Numbered from the stretch's first letter, positions 8,675 to 17,256 are shown. The stretch is DNA of 64,000 bases from UBA1351 sp963677625 (GCA_963677625.2 CAXXSW010000010.1:248001-312000); one strand, 5' to 3'. Made by a program: numbers and translations. Notes: generated from the sequence alone by a model not told the origin.

Positions 8675-9274
8675 ATGAATTTAGAATTTTATCATGAATT
8701 ATCAGACGATAATAAAAAATGGTTCCAGAATGTGGTTGACTTAGATAGAGAACATGAAATCCTTAACGAAAATGATCAATGTCAGCATGTTCTCTTTTTA
8801 ATAAGTGGTGAGATTGAGGTATATAAGTTAAGTGTTAATGGTAAACACTTTAGGCTTTATACGATAGAAGCCGGTGAATCGTGTGTCCTAAACCTAAGCT
8901 GTGTTTTATCAGACAATAACTACATGGCATTTGCAAAAGCGACAACAGATATTAAGTGTGTTCTAGTTCCTCAAGAGGAGTTTCTAAGAATATTTGCTGA
9001 AGAAGAAAGCTTAAGAAATTATGTTTTTAGACTCATTTCTACGAGGCTAATTCAAATAACGGCTAAGGTTGAAGGTATTGTATTTGATACATTGGAAAAT
9101 CGTCTACAACAATGGTTACTGGACAAGGGACATCCGGTTGTTTATATAACCCATGAAGAATTGGCAGCTTATCTTGGATCGGCGAGAGAGGTTATCTCTA
9201 GACAATTAAAGAAATGGGAAAAGGAAGGAAAGGTGAAACTTTTTCGAGGAAGGATAGAGATTTTAGATTTATAG
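8675..9274 (+). CDS. Crp/Fnr family transcriptional regulator
   Basis: This 199-residue protein has an N-terminal cyclic-nucleotide-binding-type beta barrel (residues 12-120) and a C-terminal winged helix (about 145-197) with the recognition segment THEELAAYLGSAREVISRQL. No Fnr-type N-terminal cysteine cluster is seen, and the barrel lacks a clear cAMP-binding RXS pattern, so the effector is unknown. An AAGGAGG site precedes ATG. It follows the Mn-transporter fusion closely and precedes two small redox/membrane genes, suggesting it regulates this block. Confidence 0.92.
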   Translation: MNLEFYHELSDDNKKWFQNVVDLDREHEILNENDQCQHVLFLISGEIEVYKLSVNGKHFRLYTIEAGESCVLNLSCVLSDNNYMAFAKATTDIKCVLVPQEEFLRIFAEEESLRNYVFRLISTRLIQITAKVEGIVFDTLENRLQQWLLDKGHPVVYITHEELAAYLGSAREVISRQLKKWEKEGKVKLFRGRIEILDL

Positions 9275-9341
9275 GTTATGTGACTTAGTCACTTACTCCA
9301 TCTTCCTATATAAGTTATTATAGTAGTAGGAGGTGCTTTAT

Positions 9342-9542
9342 ATGAAGAAAAATGTTGGTCGCCTTGACCAAATTATAAGAATAGTTTTAGGTTTGGCAGT
9401 ATTATCATTATTTTTTATCCTTGATGGAGGCTTAAGATTTATATCCTTACTAGGTATCGTTTTCATCCTTACAGGAGTAATCAATTTTTGCCCACTTTAT
9501 TTACCATTTGGTATCAGCACAAGAAAACTTAAGAAGAACTAG
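9342..9542 (+). CDS. Small DUF2892-type membrane protein
   Basis: This 66-residue protein begins with NVGRLDQIIRIVLG and has two hydrophobic segments ending in a CPLYLPFGIST turn, the pattern of DUF2892 (YgaP-like membrane tail) proteins. ATG 9342 follows AGGAGGTGC. Function is unknown; the family often accompanies rhodanese or sulfur-redox genes. It lies between the Crp/Fnr regulator and an Fe-S membrane protein. Confidence 0.8.
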   Translation: MKKNVGRLDQIIRIVLGLAVLSLFFILDGGLRFISLLGIVFILTGVINFCPLYLPFGISTRKLKKN

Positions 9543-9546
9543 TTAT

Positions 9547-9568
9547 AACCCCTGAAAAGGGGTTTTCT
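9547..9568 (+). terminator. Short GC hairpin, weak terminator
   Basis: AACCCC and GGGGTT arms with a short A-rich loop are followed by TTCT. It sits between two co-directional genes and may only lower read-through. Confidence 0.45.
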
Positions 9569-9585
9569 AAATTTAGGAGATAACG

Positions 9586-10122
9586 ATGAAGAATGTTCAA
9601 AATGAGCTGTTATGGATAACCATTATATTTTTTGTTATAGGTATGATACATATTACATTTTCAATTATTGGTTTATTATGTTTTATCATACCTTTTGCCT
9701 TGTATTTTAAATATAAGAAGAATTTATGGTGTAAGAATTTATGTCCGAGAGCAGGATACTTTAATAAGGTGGTTTCAAAAGTCAATATAGGTCTAAAATC
9801 ACCAAAACTGTTTACTAAGTTAGGATTTAAGAAGGCTGTAGTTATATATTTTGGAATCAATCTTTTTTTTGTTACGATGTCGACGATTATGGTTTCCCTT
9901 GGAAGGATAGACGCAATAGAACATATTCGGTTTCTGATTGTGTTTACCTTACCTATTAGGCTACCTCAATTACTGGATCTAGATGTTGTTTCACCATTAG
10001 TTCATTTAGGTTATAGGGTATACTCTATGATGTTTACTTCAGTAATAATTGGTACATTGCTAGGTATTGTTTATAAACCTAGAACATGGTGTAGCATATG
10101 TCCAGTAAACACTCTAACATGA
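9586..10122 (+). CDS. Membrane-bound 4Fe-4S protein (NapH/NosR-like)
   Basis: This 178-residue protein has about four membrane segments and two short Cys motifs, WCKNLCPRAGYF near residue 48 and WCSICPVNTLT at the C-terminus, each of the CxxxCP or CxxCP type seen in the polyferredoxin-like Fer4_5 family. Such proteins pass electrons at the membrane. It is about half the length of NapH/NosR relatives and has only single half-motifs, so cluster binding may need a dimer. AGGAGATAACG precedes ATG. It belongs to the Crp/Fnr-DUF2892 group; the partner is unknown. Confidence 0.75.
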   Translation: MKNVQNELLWITIIFFVIGMIHITFSIIGLLCFIIPFALYFKYKKNLWCKNLCPRAGYFNKVVSKVNIGLKSPKLFTKLGFKKAVVIYFGINLFFVTMSTIMVSLGRIDAIEHIRFLIVFTLPIRLPQLLDLDVVSPLVHLGYRVYSMMFTSVIIGTLLGIVYKPRTWCSICPVNTLT

Positions 10123-10138
10123 ACAAAGGAAAATAAAT

Positions 10139-10178
10139 GATCCTATGGGGAACAGATAAAGTGTTTCTCATAGGATTA
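10139..10178 (+). other. Hairpin without a clear U-tract
   Basis: ATCCTATG and CATAGGAT arms enclose a partly paired loop, followed by TACTTTTG. It could terminate the preceding operon weakly. Confidence 0.4.
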
Positions 10179-10252
10179 CTTTTGAAACTATATTCTTGAA
10201 TAAAACAATGAAAAATGATAAGATTTTGTATTATAGAACAGGAGGATAGCAG

Positions 10253-10873
10253 ATGGCTAACAAGAGAAAAACAAGAGAAGAACGTATTAAAGAAATTCAT
10301 GATGCGGCATTTGAAGTTTTTGCTTCTAAGGGTTTTCACAGGACAACAATGGAAGATGTTATTGCTAGAACTGAACTGTCTAAAGGTGGATTTTATTATT
10401 ATTATAGCAGTACTAAAGAAATAATGATTGACATGATGCGAGTAGGAAACCTTTATTATATGGAATACAATCCTTTTATGAGAAAACTTGATCAGGTAGA
10501 AACATTGGCGGAAAAAATAGACATAGCTATGGAGGCTTTTCTCGAAAAAAGTCTTGTTGTTACCGATGCAAGGAAAGTTTATACCATGTTTCTTCATGAA
10601 GTACTCTATGATAGAGAATATTGGGATGTGTTTATTGAACTAGAAACAGAGTTTCATAAATATATATTGAGTAAACTAGGTTTGTCTAAAAAGTGTATGG
10701 ATGACGAGACGTTTAAGGCGAACATCATTTTTATCAGCCGACTTATGAATGGTATGTTGTTTGCTCAAAACATGTCTCTTGAACCGGAGGTACTCCTTAA
10801 TAAACGAGAAGAAATCAAAGAAATGATATATCCTTTCTTTAAAAAAATGATTATAGCGGATTGTAATATGTGA
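10253..10873 (+). CDS. TetR/AcrR family repressor
   Basis: This 206-residue regulator has the TetR N-terminal helix-turn-helix (residues 10-57): AAFEVFASKGFHRTTMEDV then ELSKGGFYYYYSSTKEI. The C-terminal part is the usual variable ligand-binding helical domain. An AGGAGG site precedes ATG 10253. It lies just upstream of, and in the same direction as, a MATE exporter gene that has its own promoter, so it is a candidate repressor of that exporter. Ligand unknown. Confidence 0.92.
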   Translation: MANKRKTREERIKEIHDAAFEVFASKGFHRTTMEDVIARTELSKGGFYYYYSSTKEIMIDMMRVGNLYYMEYNPFMRKLDQVETLAEKIDIAMEAFLEKSLVVTDARKVYTMFLHEVLYDREYWDVFIELETEFHKYILSKLGLSKKCMDDETFKANIIFISRLMNGMLFAQNMSLEPEVLLNKREEIKEMIYPFFKKMIIADCNM

Positions 10874-10897
10874 TTTTAATATCTTCATAATTTTTCG

Positions 10898-10946
10898 TTG
10901 ACAAATGAAAAAGGCTTAAGTATAATGTTAATGAAAATGATTATCA
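10898..10946 (+). promoter_or_regulatory. Consensus promoter plus Fur box for the MATE gene
   Basis: TTGACA (10898-10903), 17 bases, TATAAT (10921-10926), then TGAAAATGATTATCA (10932-10946), one mismatch from the 7-1-7 Fur consensus TGATAATnATTATCA. Position just after the -10 predicts iron-dependent repression. Confidence 0.88.
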
Positions 10947-10984
10947 ATATCTAAGAGCCGGTTAAGGCTTTTAAATTTGCCAGA

Positions 10985-11004
10985 AACCGACGTAAGCGTC
11001 GGTT
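10985..11004 (+). other. Perfect GC-rich hairpin in the MATE leader
   Basis: AACCGACG and CGTCGGTT pair perfectly around a TAAG loop in the 5' leader, 22 bases before the start codon. There is no U-tract, so an RNA-stability or translation role is more likely than termination. Confidence 0.55.
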
Positions 11005-11026
11005 GTGAAAAAGAATGGAGGTAGAA

Positions 11027-12406
11027 ATGAACAAGGATAAACAGAAGCAATTTATCTTAAATGACAATATGTGGAAGGTAACCTTTAGCTTATCATGGCC
11101 AGCAATCATTGCCATGGTCCTTTATGGCCTGAATACGATTTTTGATGCATTGTTTGTAGGGAGATATGTAGGAGAGTTAGCTCTAGCAGGAGTGTCCTTA
11201 GCCTATCCTTTAACACAGATAACTTTGGGATTAGGCTCATTAGTAGGTGTAGGTGCAGGAAGTGCCCTTAGTATCGCTATAGGAGAAAATGATAAAGAGA
11301 CTCAGAACAAACTACTAGGTAATGTTAATTATCTAAACTTGGTTGTTTCAGCAGTGTTTATGTTGTTTGCCCTGATTTTTATTAATGGATTAATGAGAAT
11401 GATGGGTGGTAGTGGTGAAGAAATGATTTACGGAACTTCCTACTTTAGAATTACAGTTTTTGGAACATTCTTCTGGGTTGCAGGCCTTTCGGGAAATATG
11501 ATTGTACGAGCTGAGGGGAAAATGAAATCGGCAGCAGTCATGATGGGGATCGGCTTGGGAGTTAATATTGTAGCCAATTACATATTGATTGTGATCTTTG
11601 ACATGGGAGTAGAAGGAGCTGCAATCGGTACTAATTTGGGTATGATTGTTTATACATTAACTTCATTTATATACTTTGCAAGAAAACAGGCCACTTTTGA
11701 GTCAAAACCTTTTAGTTTGAGACGAGACGGAGCTATCATTAAAAAAATTATATCAATGGGTACACCATCCATGATTATGTCAGTGATGAGTCTTTTACAA
11801 GCCATTGTTGTACTCAATGCTATTTCTAATTATGGGACCACCTCTGATATTGCTTTTTATGGAGTGGCGTTTAGGATATTTACCTTTATGTTAACCCCAA
11901 TATTTGGTTTGATGAGAGCGTTGCAACCTGTCGTTGGCATCAATTATGGAGCAAGAGATTATGAGAGGGTTATTAAGAGTTTTAAAGTGTTTGCAGTAGC
12001 TGGAATGCTTATAATGGTACCATTCTGGGCTATAATGATGATTCAGCCATCGCTGATTTTACAAGCAATGTTACCTGAACGTATATTTACGGCACTTGAT
12101 ATAAGAAACTTTAGGGTGTTTATGGCAGTATTACCCATATTACCTATTATCTTTATGGGAATGACCTTTTTCCCTGCTATTGATAAAGGGAAGGTGGCTT
12201 CGCTTATTGGTATTTCAAGACAGTTGGTTTTCTATCTACCTGTTATGTTAATCTTGCCAAGATTTTTTGGAGTATCTTGGGTTTATACAGGAGCTTTCCT
12301 CATAGATTTTGTCATTATCATTTGGACTGTTTTTCTTGTGGCTAAAGAGTTTAGGAGTCTACGCAAAAAAGATTCTGGTGGTCAACCTGCTTTTGAATTA
12401 GATTAA
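11027..12406 (+). CDS. MATE family efflux transporter
   Basis: This 459-residue protein has twelve predicted membrane helices in two MatE repeats, the first around residues 20-180 (DALFVGRYVGELALAGVSLA is typical) and the second from about 240. These carriers expel drugs or metabolites using a Na+ or H+ gradient. ATG 11027 with GGAGGTAG six bases upstream is preferred over ATG 11015. The Fur box in its promoter links it to iron status, so efflux of a siderophore-like or redox-active compound is possible. A TetR gene lies upstream. Confidence 0.93.
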   Translation: MNKDKQKQFILNDNMWKVTFSLSWPAIIAMVLYGLNTIFDALFVGRYVGELALAGVSLAYPLTQITLGLGSLVGVGAGSALSIAIGENDKETQNKLLGNVNYLNLVVSAVFMLFALIFINGLMRMMGGSGEEMIYGTSYFRITVFGTFFWVAGLSGNMIVRAEGKMKSAAVMMGIGLGVNIVANYILIVIFDMGVEGAAIGTNLGMIVYTLTSFIYFARKQATFESKPFSLRRDGAIIKKIISMGTPSMIMSVMSLLQAIVVLNAISNYGTTSDIAFYGVAFRIFTFMLTPIFGLMRALQPVVGINYGARDYERVIKSFKVFAVAGMLIMVPFWAIMMIQPSLILQAMLPERIFTALDIRNFRVFMAVLPILPIIFMGMTFFPAIDKGKVASLIGISRQLVFYLPVMLILPRFFGVSWVYTGAFLIDFVIIIWTVFLVAKEFRSLRKKDSGGQPAFELD

Positions 12407-12484
12407 TCCTATCTTCCGAATATTTCGTTTTATTTATGGAAGATATGATATAATTGAGCAAATGAAATGAAAGAAGGTGTTGCT

Positions 12485-12529
12485 ATGACAAGAATAAAAC
12501 GAATTAACTACTCGGTGCAGTTAATATAA
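12485..12529 (+). CDS. Leader peptide of the methyltransferase gene (14 residues)
   Basis: A short ORF, MTRIKRINYSVQLI, has a good AGAAGGTG ribosome site 6-7 bases upstream of ATG 12485. Its last codons form the 5' arm of a large hairpin that ends in a T-rich tract before the methyltransferase gene. This is the layout of ribosome-mediated attenuators seen at antibiotic-resistance genes. The peptide is too short for a homology call. Confidence 0.65.
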   Translation: MTRIKRINYSVQLI

Positions 12530-12592
12530 TCTGATAGCAGATTGCAGCGGGATATAAGAATATGTTATCAGTTAACTGTACTGCTTTTCTTC
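12515..12592 (+). promoter_or_regulatory. Attenuator hairpin overlapping the leader ORF
   Basis: GTGCAGTTAA (12515-12524) pairs with TTAACTGTAC (12572-12581), and CTGATA (12531-12536) with TATCAG (12566-12571), followed by TGCTTTTCTTCC. A ribosome stalled on the last leader codons would cover the 5' arm and prevent the terminator from forming. Confidence 0.65.
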
Positions 12593-12622
12593 CTAAGATA
12601 ATACACAGAAAAGGAGAAAGTT

Positions 12623-13345
12623 ATGATAAAAGAAAAATTAGAACAATGGTATCAAGTCGAGGAAAAAAGTTTTATTGGATGGGATTTTTCATACCTGAAG
12701 GGGCGATGGAAAGAAGGTAAACTTCCTTGGGAATACGATGAAATTGTGAGAAGATATTTAAAACCAGACCACCAGTTGTTGGATATGGGAACTGGTGGAG
12801 GTGAGTATTTGCTTTCATTAAACCACCCATATGATCATACATATGTTACTGAAAGTTGGGAACCCAATGTGAAGTTGTGCAAGAAGAGGTTGGAACCTTT
12901 AGGGATAAGGGTTAAAGAGACTGAAGACAGTGATCATTATCCTGTTACAACTAGGTTGCCATTTAAGGACAATTTTTTTGATATTATTATAAACAGACAT
13001 GAGTCTTATAATTTATCAGAGGTAGACCGTGTTTTAAAGCCTAATGGTTTATTCCTTACACAGCAAGTTGGTGGGATGAATAATAATGTTTTGTCGAAGT
13101 ATTTAATTGATGATTTTAGACAACCATATCCAGAGATTAGGCTAGATAATTTTATTGACGATTTACATAAAAAGAATTTTGATGTCTTATTTAAGGCTGA
13201 AGCATTTCCTGTTTTAGAATTTTATGATGTGGGCGCAATCGTATATTTTGCAAAAGTTATTGAGTGGGAATTTCCTGGATTCAGTGTAGCTAGTCATATT
13301 GATAAACTTATAGAACTTGATAAACATATAGAAAAAAAATGGTAA
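12623..13345 (+). CDS. Class I SAM-dependent methyltransferase, probably 3' frameshifted
   Basis: This 240-residue Rossmann methyltransferase has motif I LLDMGTGGGEYLL at about residues 53-65, an acidic post-I segment (VTESWEPN), and a later LKPNGLFLTQQVGG motif. Target is unknown; the leader peptide and attenuator upstream suggest induction by a translation inhibitor. The ORF stops after IEKKW at a run of eight A (13332-13339). With seven A the frame would continue as IEKNGKYVSVEHRFMLVASK to a stop at 13400, which resembles the usual EHRFxxVAxK end of such enzymes. So the gene, or the sequence, probably has a one-base insertion. AAAGGAGAAAG precedes ATG. Confidence 0.85.
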   Translation: MIKEKLEQWYQVEEKSFIGWDFSYLKGRWKEGKLPWEYDEIVRRYLKPDHQLLDMGTGGGEYLLSLNHPYDHTYVTESWEPNVKLCKKRLEPLGIRVKETEDSDHYPVTTRLPFKDNFFDIIINRHESYNLSEVDRVLKPNGLFLTQQVGGMNNNVLSKYLIDDFRQPYPEIRLDNFIDDLHKKNFDVLFKAEAFPVLEFYDVGAIVYFAKVIEWEFPGFSVASHIDKLIELDKHIEKKW

Positions 13346-13502
13346 GTATGTAAGTGTTGAACATCGTTTTATGCTTGTGGCTTCCAAAGCGCTAAGGTAA
13401 AAGAAGAGTATATCTTTATTGGTATAAAGAGGGTTACTAATAATTTGCTTAAGCAAAGTGTATAATACTTGCAAAATTTTAAGTAAAAGTTTGTTAGATA
13501 AT

Positions 13503-13550
13503 AAGTGACTAAAGTCATCATGAATAATGTCTTTAGTCACTTGTTTTTTT
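13503..13550 (+). terminator. Rho-independent terminator
   Basis: AAGTGACTAAAG and CTTTAGTCACTT arms are followed by G and seven T. It lies about 100 bases past the extended methyltransferase end and 80 bases before the IS. Confidence 0.85.
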
Positions 13551-13629
13551 ATGTGAAAATATCCGCAATTATAGGAAAACCATAGGTGGATAAGGGGGAC
13601 CATTTATAAATGGATTTATTAGTAAGCAC

Positions 13630-15302
13630 GTTAGCGTAAAGTTATCGTCGGAAAAGAAAAAATAAAGAAAACACCTAAGTTGTGATATTATAAGTTTTGC
13701 CTAGAAACAAATAATACATAACAGGAAAGGTGTTTTCTTATGCATAACAGTATACAACACTTCATGGACAGAGGGATACAAAATATTGAAAAAATAGTAA
13801 AAAGTTTTATTAGTGATGAAAAAATGGATATTGGAGAGTTGGTCCTAGAGCTGAACAAACCACTACAGGAGTTGCAAAGGGCTATTATTAAAGAAACGAT
13901 TGAAGAGATCGATGGAGTGTATCGAAGATCCAGTTATAGAAAAGACAGATACGTTATTGAACGCTCGAATGATGAAAATTCTTTTACCAGTACGTGCGGG
14001 GTAATAACATACAAACGAACGTACTTTGAAGATAAGAAAACCGGCGAGTGCATACATCTAGCAGATAAAGCATGTGGCATTACGAAGAAGATGAGGAAAA
14101 GTGATGATGTAGTTGCTAAAGGACTAGAACATGTTATTGATAGCAGCTATAGAATTAGTGGAGAGAATGCAACAGTAACCGATGACATCATTAGTAAACA
14201 AGCGATTATGAGGGATGTACACACACTGGAAATACCAGTAATTATTCCTAAAAACAAAGAAAAGAAGAAGATAAAAGCACTCTACATAAATGCAGATGAA
14301 GATCATGTGTCGCTCCAGTTCAACAAGAAAAAAGGTGACCTCAGAGTAAATGAATATGGCAGGAAGTCCAATACAGTAGAACCAAGGTTGGCCTGTATAT
14401 TTGAAGGAATAGAGAAAGAAAGTCCAAACAGTAAACGAAATATACTAAGGAACAAACATTACTTTTGTGGAGTGTATAAAAAGAGTGAAGATATTTGGTT
14501 AGAAGTGCTAGAATATATAGGTGCTGTTTATGATGAAGAATACTTGGAAAGCATCTATATCATGGGAGATGGAGCATCTTGGATCAAAGCAGGAGTTGAT
14601 GTATTAGGTTCAAAATGTTGTTTTGTGTTAGATAAATTCCACTTGAATCAATCGATAATGAGAGCAGTTGGACATTTAGGAGATTCAGTTTCAGATGCAA
14701 GAACAGCAGTTTATGACGGAATCAGTATGGAAGATTTTACAACCATAGATAAAGTGTTAGAGATAGCTACATCTTTAGCGGAAAGTGATCAGAAAAGAGA
14801 ACAAATCAGAAGAACAAAAGTGTACATAAGGAATCATTGGGATGCCATAGTCAGACCAAACAATGATGAATTAGCACGAATGGGATGCAGCGCTGAAGGG
14901 CAAGTTAGTCACATATTAGCAAGTAGATTAAGCAGTCGGCCGTTAGGGTGGTCGGCAAAAGGTGCGTCACAGATGGCAAAATTAAGAGCCTATTCAGCCA
15001 ATAAAGGAAATATATATGACTTGCTGAAATATCGTGTCGAAAAGCAAGAGCGAGAGATACAAGACGAAATAAGAAGAGCACTTGATCAACAGATAAAAAA
15101 GAAACAGAAAAAGTATACAGATGTTTGGAATAGTGATACAGTTGCAGGAAGTTTAGGAAAAGTCGATGGAATGTATTGCCTAACAAAAAAACTAAGAGGT
15201 ATCTGCGGATAAAAGTATGCTATACTAACCGAAGAACAATTCTTATAAATTCACAGAGGGATAATTCTATCTTTCTTTTTCGACGATAAATTAACGCAAC
15301 CC
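13630..15302 (+). mobile_element. ISLre2-family insertion sequence
   Basis: About 1.67 kb with a single transposase gene. Imperfect terminal inverted repeats are visible: left 13631-13659 (TTAGCGTAAAGTTATCGTCG...) and right 15300-15272 read on the minus strand (GTTGCGTTAATTTATCGTCG...), matching at about 24 of 29 positions. The element is bracketed by the direct repeat TAAGCAC at 13623-13629 and 15303-15309, a likely target duplication. Exact ends may be off by one or two bases. Confidence 0.85.
13740..15212 (+). CDS. ISLre2-family transposase
   Basis: This 490-residue protein matches the UPF0236/ISLre2 transposase family: an N-terminal coiled region, the segment TSTCGVITYKRTYF, the central IYIMGDGASWIK with its acidic residue, CCFVLDKFHLNQ, and the C-terminal SHILASRLSSRPLGWS. 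Length is normal and no frameshift is seen, so it may be active. AAAGGTG precedes ATG 13740. It sits alone inside the element and is unrelated to its neighbours. Confidence 0.93.
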   Translation: MHNSIQHFMDRGIQNIEKIVKSFISDEKMDIGELVLELNKPLQELQRAIIKETIEEIDGVYRRSSYRKDRYVIERSNDENSFTSTCGVITYKRTYFEDKKTGECIHLADKACGITKKMRKSDDVVAKGLEHVIDSSYRISGENATVTDDIISKQAIMRDVHTLEIPVIIPKNKEKKKIKALYINADEDHVSLQFNKKKGDLRVNEYGRKSNTVEPRLACIFEGIEKESPNSKRNILRNKHYFCGVYKKSEDIWLEVLEYIGAVYDEEYLESIYIMGDGASWIKAGVDVLGSKCCFVLDKFHLNQSIMRAVGHLGDSVSDARTAVYDGISMEDFTTIDKVLEIATSLAESDQKREQIRRTKVYIRNHWDAIVRPNNDELARMGCSAEGQVSHILASRLSSRPLGWSAKGASQMAKLRAYSANKGNIYDLLKYRVEKQEREIQDEIRRALDQQIKKKQKKYTDVWNSDTVAGSLGKVDGMYCLTKKLRGICG

Positions 15303-15309
15303 TAAGCAC

Positions 15310-15497
15310 TTCGCAATTGACACCATATTTTGATGTGTGTTAATATGTTAACGTTCCCCTGTTTGTATATAAGGAGCTTATAGATTTTAGCAAAATAAGG
15401 AGAAAACTTTAATGAAAAGCAGATAAAATAATAATATTTGCATATTACAGTGATTTCCCTATTAATAAATAAGAATAAACATATAAGAGGAGAGACA
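15310..15497 (+). other. Short intergenic stretch after the IS
   Basis: AT-rich sequence between the right target repeat and the GumN-like gene. It presumably carried the original promoter of that gene; no confident -35/-10 pair was picked. Confidence 0.4.
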
Positions 15498-16859
15498 ATG
15501 AGAAAATTAAAACACAGTTTAAGTATTTTGTTAATGTTGGCTTTATTTATGAACCAAATCATTTACGCTGAAGAGACAGATACAGGTGCAACAGCTGAAG
15601 GTCAAGAAGCCCTAACAGCCACGGCTGTAGAAGATGTTCCTAGTTTATGGGCAACATGGGAAGTTCAGATGGCAAATGTTTATGGTCTAGGTGATACAGG
15701 AACCTATGCTCATTACAAGGCTGAAGCTAGTGTTGAACAATTGTTAGCTCTTGAAGCAAGTTTTGAAAAGGCATTTAGCTTTGTTGATGAAACAAAACTT
15801 GAAGAAGATGCAAGGATAACACGAGGTGCTGTCGCAAAAGAATTCTATGATGTGATTGATAGGGCTCTAGATATTGATGGTGAACCAACATTGGATATTG
15901 CCATAAAGTATTTAGAAGATAATAAAATCATACGCGGTAAAGGTAACAATGAGTTGGCACTAGATGATTTTTGTACGACGCAAGAATTAATTCTTATTGC
16001 AAAACGAGTTTACGATAACTTAGTGTATGCATTGGATGAAGATGCAAAAGGTTGTTTTTGGAAAGTATCAGATGAAGATAATACAGTTTATTTACTAGGA
16101 TCCATTCATGTGTCAGATGGAAGTATCTACCCCATGAGTAAGAATATTATGACAGGGTATGTAAATTCAGATTATTTAGTAGTTGAAGCTAATGTACTCG
16201 TTAATAAGCCAGAAGATACAGCTTATGTTCAACAATTGATGATGCTTGAGGGAGATCAAACACTGGATCAATTAATATCAGAAGAAAGCTATGAAAGATA
16301 TGTTGAACTTGTAAGTTCATTGGGAGTTAAAGAGGAAATCTACAATAAGGTAAAACCTTGGTATGCTGCTATATTAGCTCAAACGATATTAATGTCACAA
16401 TCGAATTTGCAAGGTGGTCTTGGTGTTGATGTTTACTTCCTATCAGCTTCTACGGGATATAAACCAATTATTGAATTGGAAAGTGTTCGAGAACAAATGG
16501 ATATGTTTGATTCTTTTTCCAATGAACTTCAAGAAGGGTATTTAAATAGTGTATTAGCAGATTCTGATAATCAAACAGCTGATACGGTTAATCAAATGTT
16601 AAGTTATTGGAAAGCAGGAGATATTGATAATCTAGAGAAGATTCTTTTGGAAGAGGACTTAGCTGATCCTTTGGCCAAAGAATTTAATGAAAAATTACTT
16701 ACAACAAGAAATGCAAATATGCTGACAAAAGTTGAAGCAATGCTAAAAGATGATACTAGCCATGACTACTTTGTTGTTGTTGGGGCGGCACATATGCTGG
16801 CCGATGATGGAATTGTTCAAGGACTAAGAGATGCCGGTTATACAGTGGAACAAGAGTAA
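15498..16859 (+). CDS. TraB/GumN family exported protein
   Basis: This 453-residue protein starts with a signal peptide (MRKLKHSLSILLMLALF...YAEE). A middle stretch (about 100-175) looks like SLH-type or helical repeats (ITRGAVAKEFYDVIDRAL). The TraB/GumN domain spans about 190-450 with the hallmark LLGSIHVSDG near 200, PIIELESVREQ near 325 and VVGAAHM near 428. Relatives are proposed metalloproteases of the Tiki/TraB group; the activity here is not proven. ATG 15498 has AGAGGAGAG upstream; a longer start at 15438 lacks a site and would spoil the signal peptide. The IS lies 195 bases upstream. Confidence 0.88.
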   Translation: MRKLKHSLSILLMLALFMNQIIYAEETDTGATAEGQEALTATAVEDVPSLWATWEVQMANVYGLGDTGTYAHYKAEASVEQLLALEASFEKAFSFVDETKLEEDARITRGAVAKEFYDVIDRALDIDGEPTLDIAIKYLEDNKIIRGKGNNELALDDFCTTQELILIAKRVYDNLVYALDEDAKGCFWKVSDEDNTVYLLGSIHVSDGSIYPMSKNIMTGYVNSDYLVVEANVLVNKPEDTAYVQQLMMLEGDQTLDQLISEESYERYVELVSSLGVKEEIYNKVKPWYAAILAQTILMSQSNLQGGLGVDVYFLSASTGYKPIIELESVREQMDMFDSFSNELQEGYLNSVLADSDNQTADTVNQMLSYWKAGDIDNLEKILLEEDLADPLAKEFNEKLLTTRNANMLTKVEAMLKDDTSHDYFVVVGAAHMLADDGIVQGLRDAGYTVEQE

Positions 16860-16888
16860 AAGCATATATTGACAAGACAAGAAATGAG

Positions 16889-16928
16889 ACACAGCAAAGA
16901 CTATAAGTAGGCTTTGCTGTGTTTTTTA
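16889..16928 (+). terminator. Rho-independent terminator
   Basis: ACACAGCAAAG pairs with CTTTGCTGTGT and is followed by TTTTTT. It ends the GumN-like transcript. Confidence 0.9.
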
Positions 16929-16995
16929 TCCTATTAGGAAAGTTCTCTATTTAAATTTTATGAGTAGAAACATCTCATAAAATGTCAGGGGAACT
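16928..16995 (+). repeat. Dispersed repeat, hairpin form, copy 1
   Basis: CCTATTAGGAAAGTTCTC leads into a perfect 10-bp inverted repeat ATTTTATGAG (16955-16964) / CTCATAAAAT (16974-16983), then GTCAGGGGAACTTG. Nearly the same sequence is at 24215-24285. It begins right after a terminator and ends where a broken CoA-transferase gene starts. Confidence 0.8.
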
Positions 16996-17204
16996 TGCAA
17001 ATGCTTGATGTGAATGTAGATGAAGAGACTGAATTGCCTCTAACTGCAGTTAATGTTGTTAAAATGATTGTCATAGAGTTAGTTGTTATTGAGATTAAGG
17101 ATGGCGAGCCGTTTTTAATAGAGACACAAGAAGGTGTCACTGTAGAAGAAGTTGTAGCAAAAACAGGTGCAAAACTCACACTTATGCATGATCTGTCAGT
17201 ATAA
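16995..17204 (+). pseudogene. 3-oxoacid CoA-transferase subunit B, C-terminal remnant
   Basis: The 69 residues include ELPLTAVNVVKMIVIELVV, then GEPFLIETQEGVTVEEV and AKTGAKL, the usual C-terminal end of CoA-transferase subunit B (AtoA/ScoB type). The catalytic part, with the glutamate, is absent. No ribosome site precedes it, and the dispersed repeat abuts its 5' edge. It is a decayed fragment, not a functional gene. Confidence 0.75.
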
Positions 17205-17256
17205 ATGAAGCTGTAAACGAAAAACTTTACATATTCTTTTTTTTCAATTATTATAA

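Noticed and set aside
10079..10597. 172-residue minus-strand ORF over the TetR gene
   Set aside because: Phe/Ser/His-rich shadow of the TetR gene on the other strand, no ribosome site.
13214..13603. 129-residue minus-strand ORF
   Set aside because: Overlaps the methyltransferase end and a terminator; AT-rich chance frame without motifs.
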